Assembly: GCA_029465975.1 (NCBI GenBank)
Contig: CM055757.1
Span: 5,855,451-5,919,450, forward strand
DNA: 64,000 nucleotides
Origin: Dallia pectoralis
Taxonomy: Eukaryota; Chordata; Actinopteri; Esociformes; Umbridae
Reading direction: 5' to 3'
Part shown: positions 63,431 through 64,000 of the stretch, in pieces
Layout of the letters: each line of letters begins with the position of its first letter
How positions within the stretch are numbered: position 1 is the stretch's first letter
Program-made: the position numbers and the translations under genes
The notes under the pieces: model-generated
What the model was told of the DNA's origin: nothing
The model's database searches: none
What the model saw: only the letters and a program-made list of their open reading frames with translations

Positions 63431-64000
63431 GCACAACATTCTTTGTAGGTTTTAGGCTTCAAGTTAAGGAAAAAATATGTCTGTTCATTATTTGTATTTA
63501 TTATTGACCATAAAAATCTATTTCTGGGGCCAAGATCAGTGTGACCTAAAGGAGTTACGCACAAAGAAATAGTCTAATGTCCCATAATAACGAGTAAAAA
63601 CACAGCAGGTGAGTCACTGAGTCCTATCACCTAAAAGTGCTAGGGCGGGATCTAGAGTATATCTGCTTCATGTGTGGGTAGGTTACTACGGCAACAACAC
63701 CTAACAGCCAATGTTCTCCGGGGCAACTGAAAGGGGAGCAAGGGTAAAAGCAGCTATTTTCACAAAAAAGAGCAGCACCATAGTTCCCTCTGAGCCAAAT
63801 AAACAAACACAAAAGTGTTACGTAAGAGAACGAGAGAACCGTAATGGGATAACAAAGCAGGCTACCCTAGTTATGTTCAGAACCCCTGAAGCAGGCTGGG
63901 AGAGAAAGGGCCGTGCCTGTCCTGTCCTCCACCCGTCAGAGAAAAATCAATTTGTTATCAATCGTCACTTCGTACCGTAAATGCAGTCATTGTCAGGCTA
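63431..64000. other. arhgef10 intron at window edge
   Basis: No further arhgef10 exon recognised. Confidence 0.45.

Overview
The window is vertebrate nuclear DNA, almost certainly from a teleost. Genes are split by GT-AG introns. Protein families are vertebrate (ZDHHC14, galectin-8, an SLC16 carrier, KBTBD11, ARHGEF10). Intergenic and intronic DNA carries Tc1-like and hAT elements of fish type, (CA)n tracts and very many minisatellites. One internally deleted Tc1-like element resembles a family common in salmonids and pike, so a protacanthopterygian fish is plausible but not proven.

Layout: 1-40995 is the 3' part of zdhhc14 (+). Eight coding exons lie between 12388 and 40323, giving 419 visible residues; exons for roughly the first 80 residues were not found and probably lie upstream. 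Its introns are filled with minisatellites, long GT tracts, an internally deleted Tc1 element (6926-7917) and a 2.3 kb hAT-like element with an internal foldback (16529-18806). One intron (31794-32172) is a U12-type AT-AC intron. 43623-46282 is a complete eight-exon tandem-repeat galectin (lgals8, -), 299 residues, with a GC-AG intron and a 3' splice site that has been tandemly multiplied. 47552-51717 is a complete SLC16/MCT carrier (+) closest to the MCT8/MCT10 branch, reconstructed as eight exons and 512 residues, also with a GC-AG intron, and with two non-autonomous transposons in its introns. It is divergent from lgals8 across a 1.27 kb region holding two perfect CRE palindromes. 53808-55988 is kbtbd11 (-), one uninterrupted 726-residue coding exon. 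61984-62908 is the last two coding exons of arhgef10 (-). kbtbd11 and arhgef10 keep the same order and orientation as on human 8p23.3.

The genes do not form one pathway. They are a protein palmitoyltransferase, a sugar-binding damage sensor, a transporter, a probable CUL3 adaptor and a Rho exchange factor. The striking features are the splice-site chemistry (one AT-AC and two GC-AG introns, an amplified acceptor, a transposon inserted beside an acceptor) and the density of tandem repeats: about 17 distinct minisatellites with units of 18 to 62 bp plus several long GT/CA tracts. Nearly all long open frames outside the five genes are translations of these repeats. I found no CRISPR array, no intact tRNA or rRNA gene, and no evidence for a novel multi-gene system.
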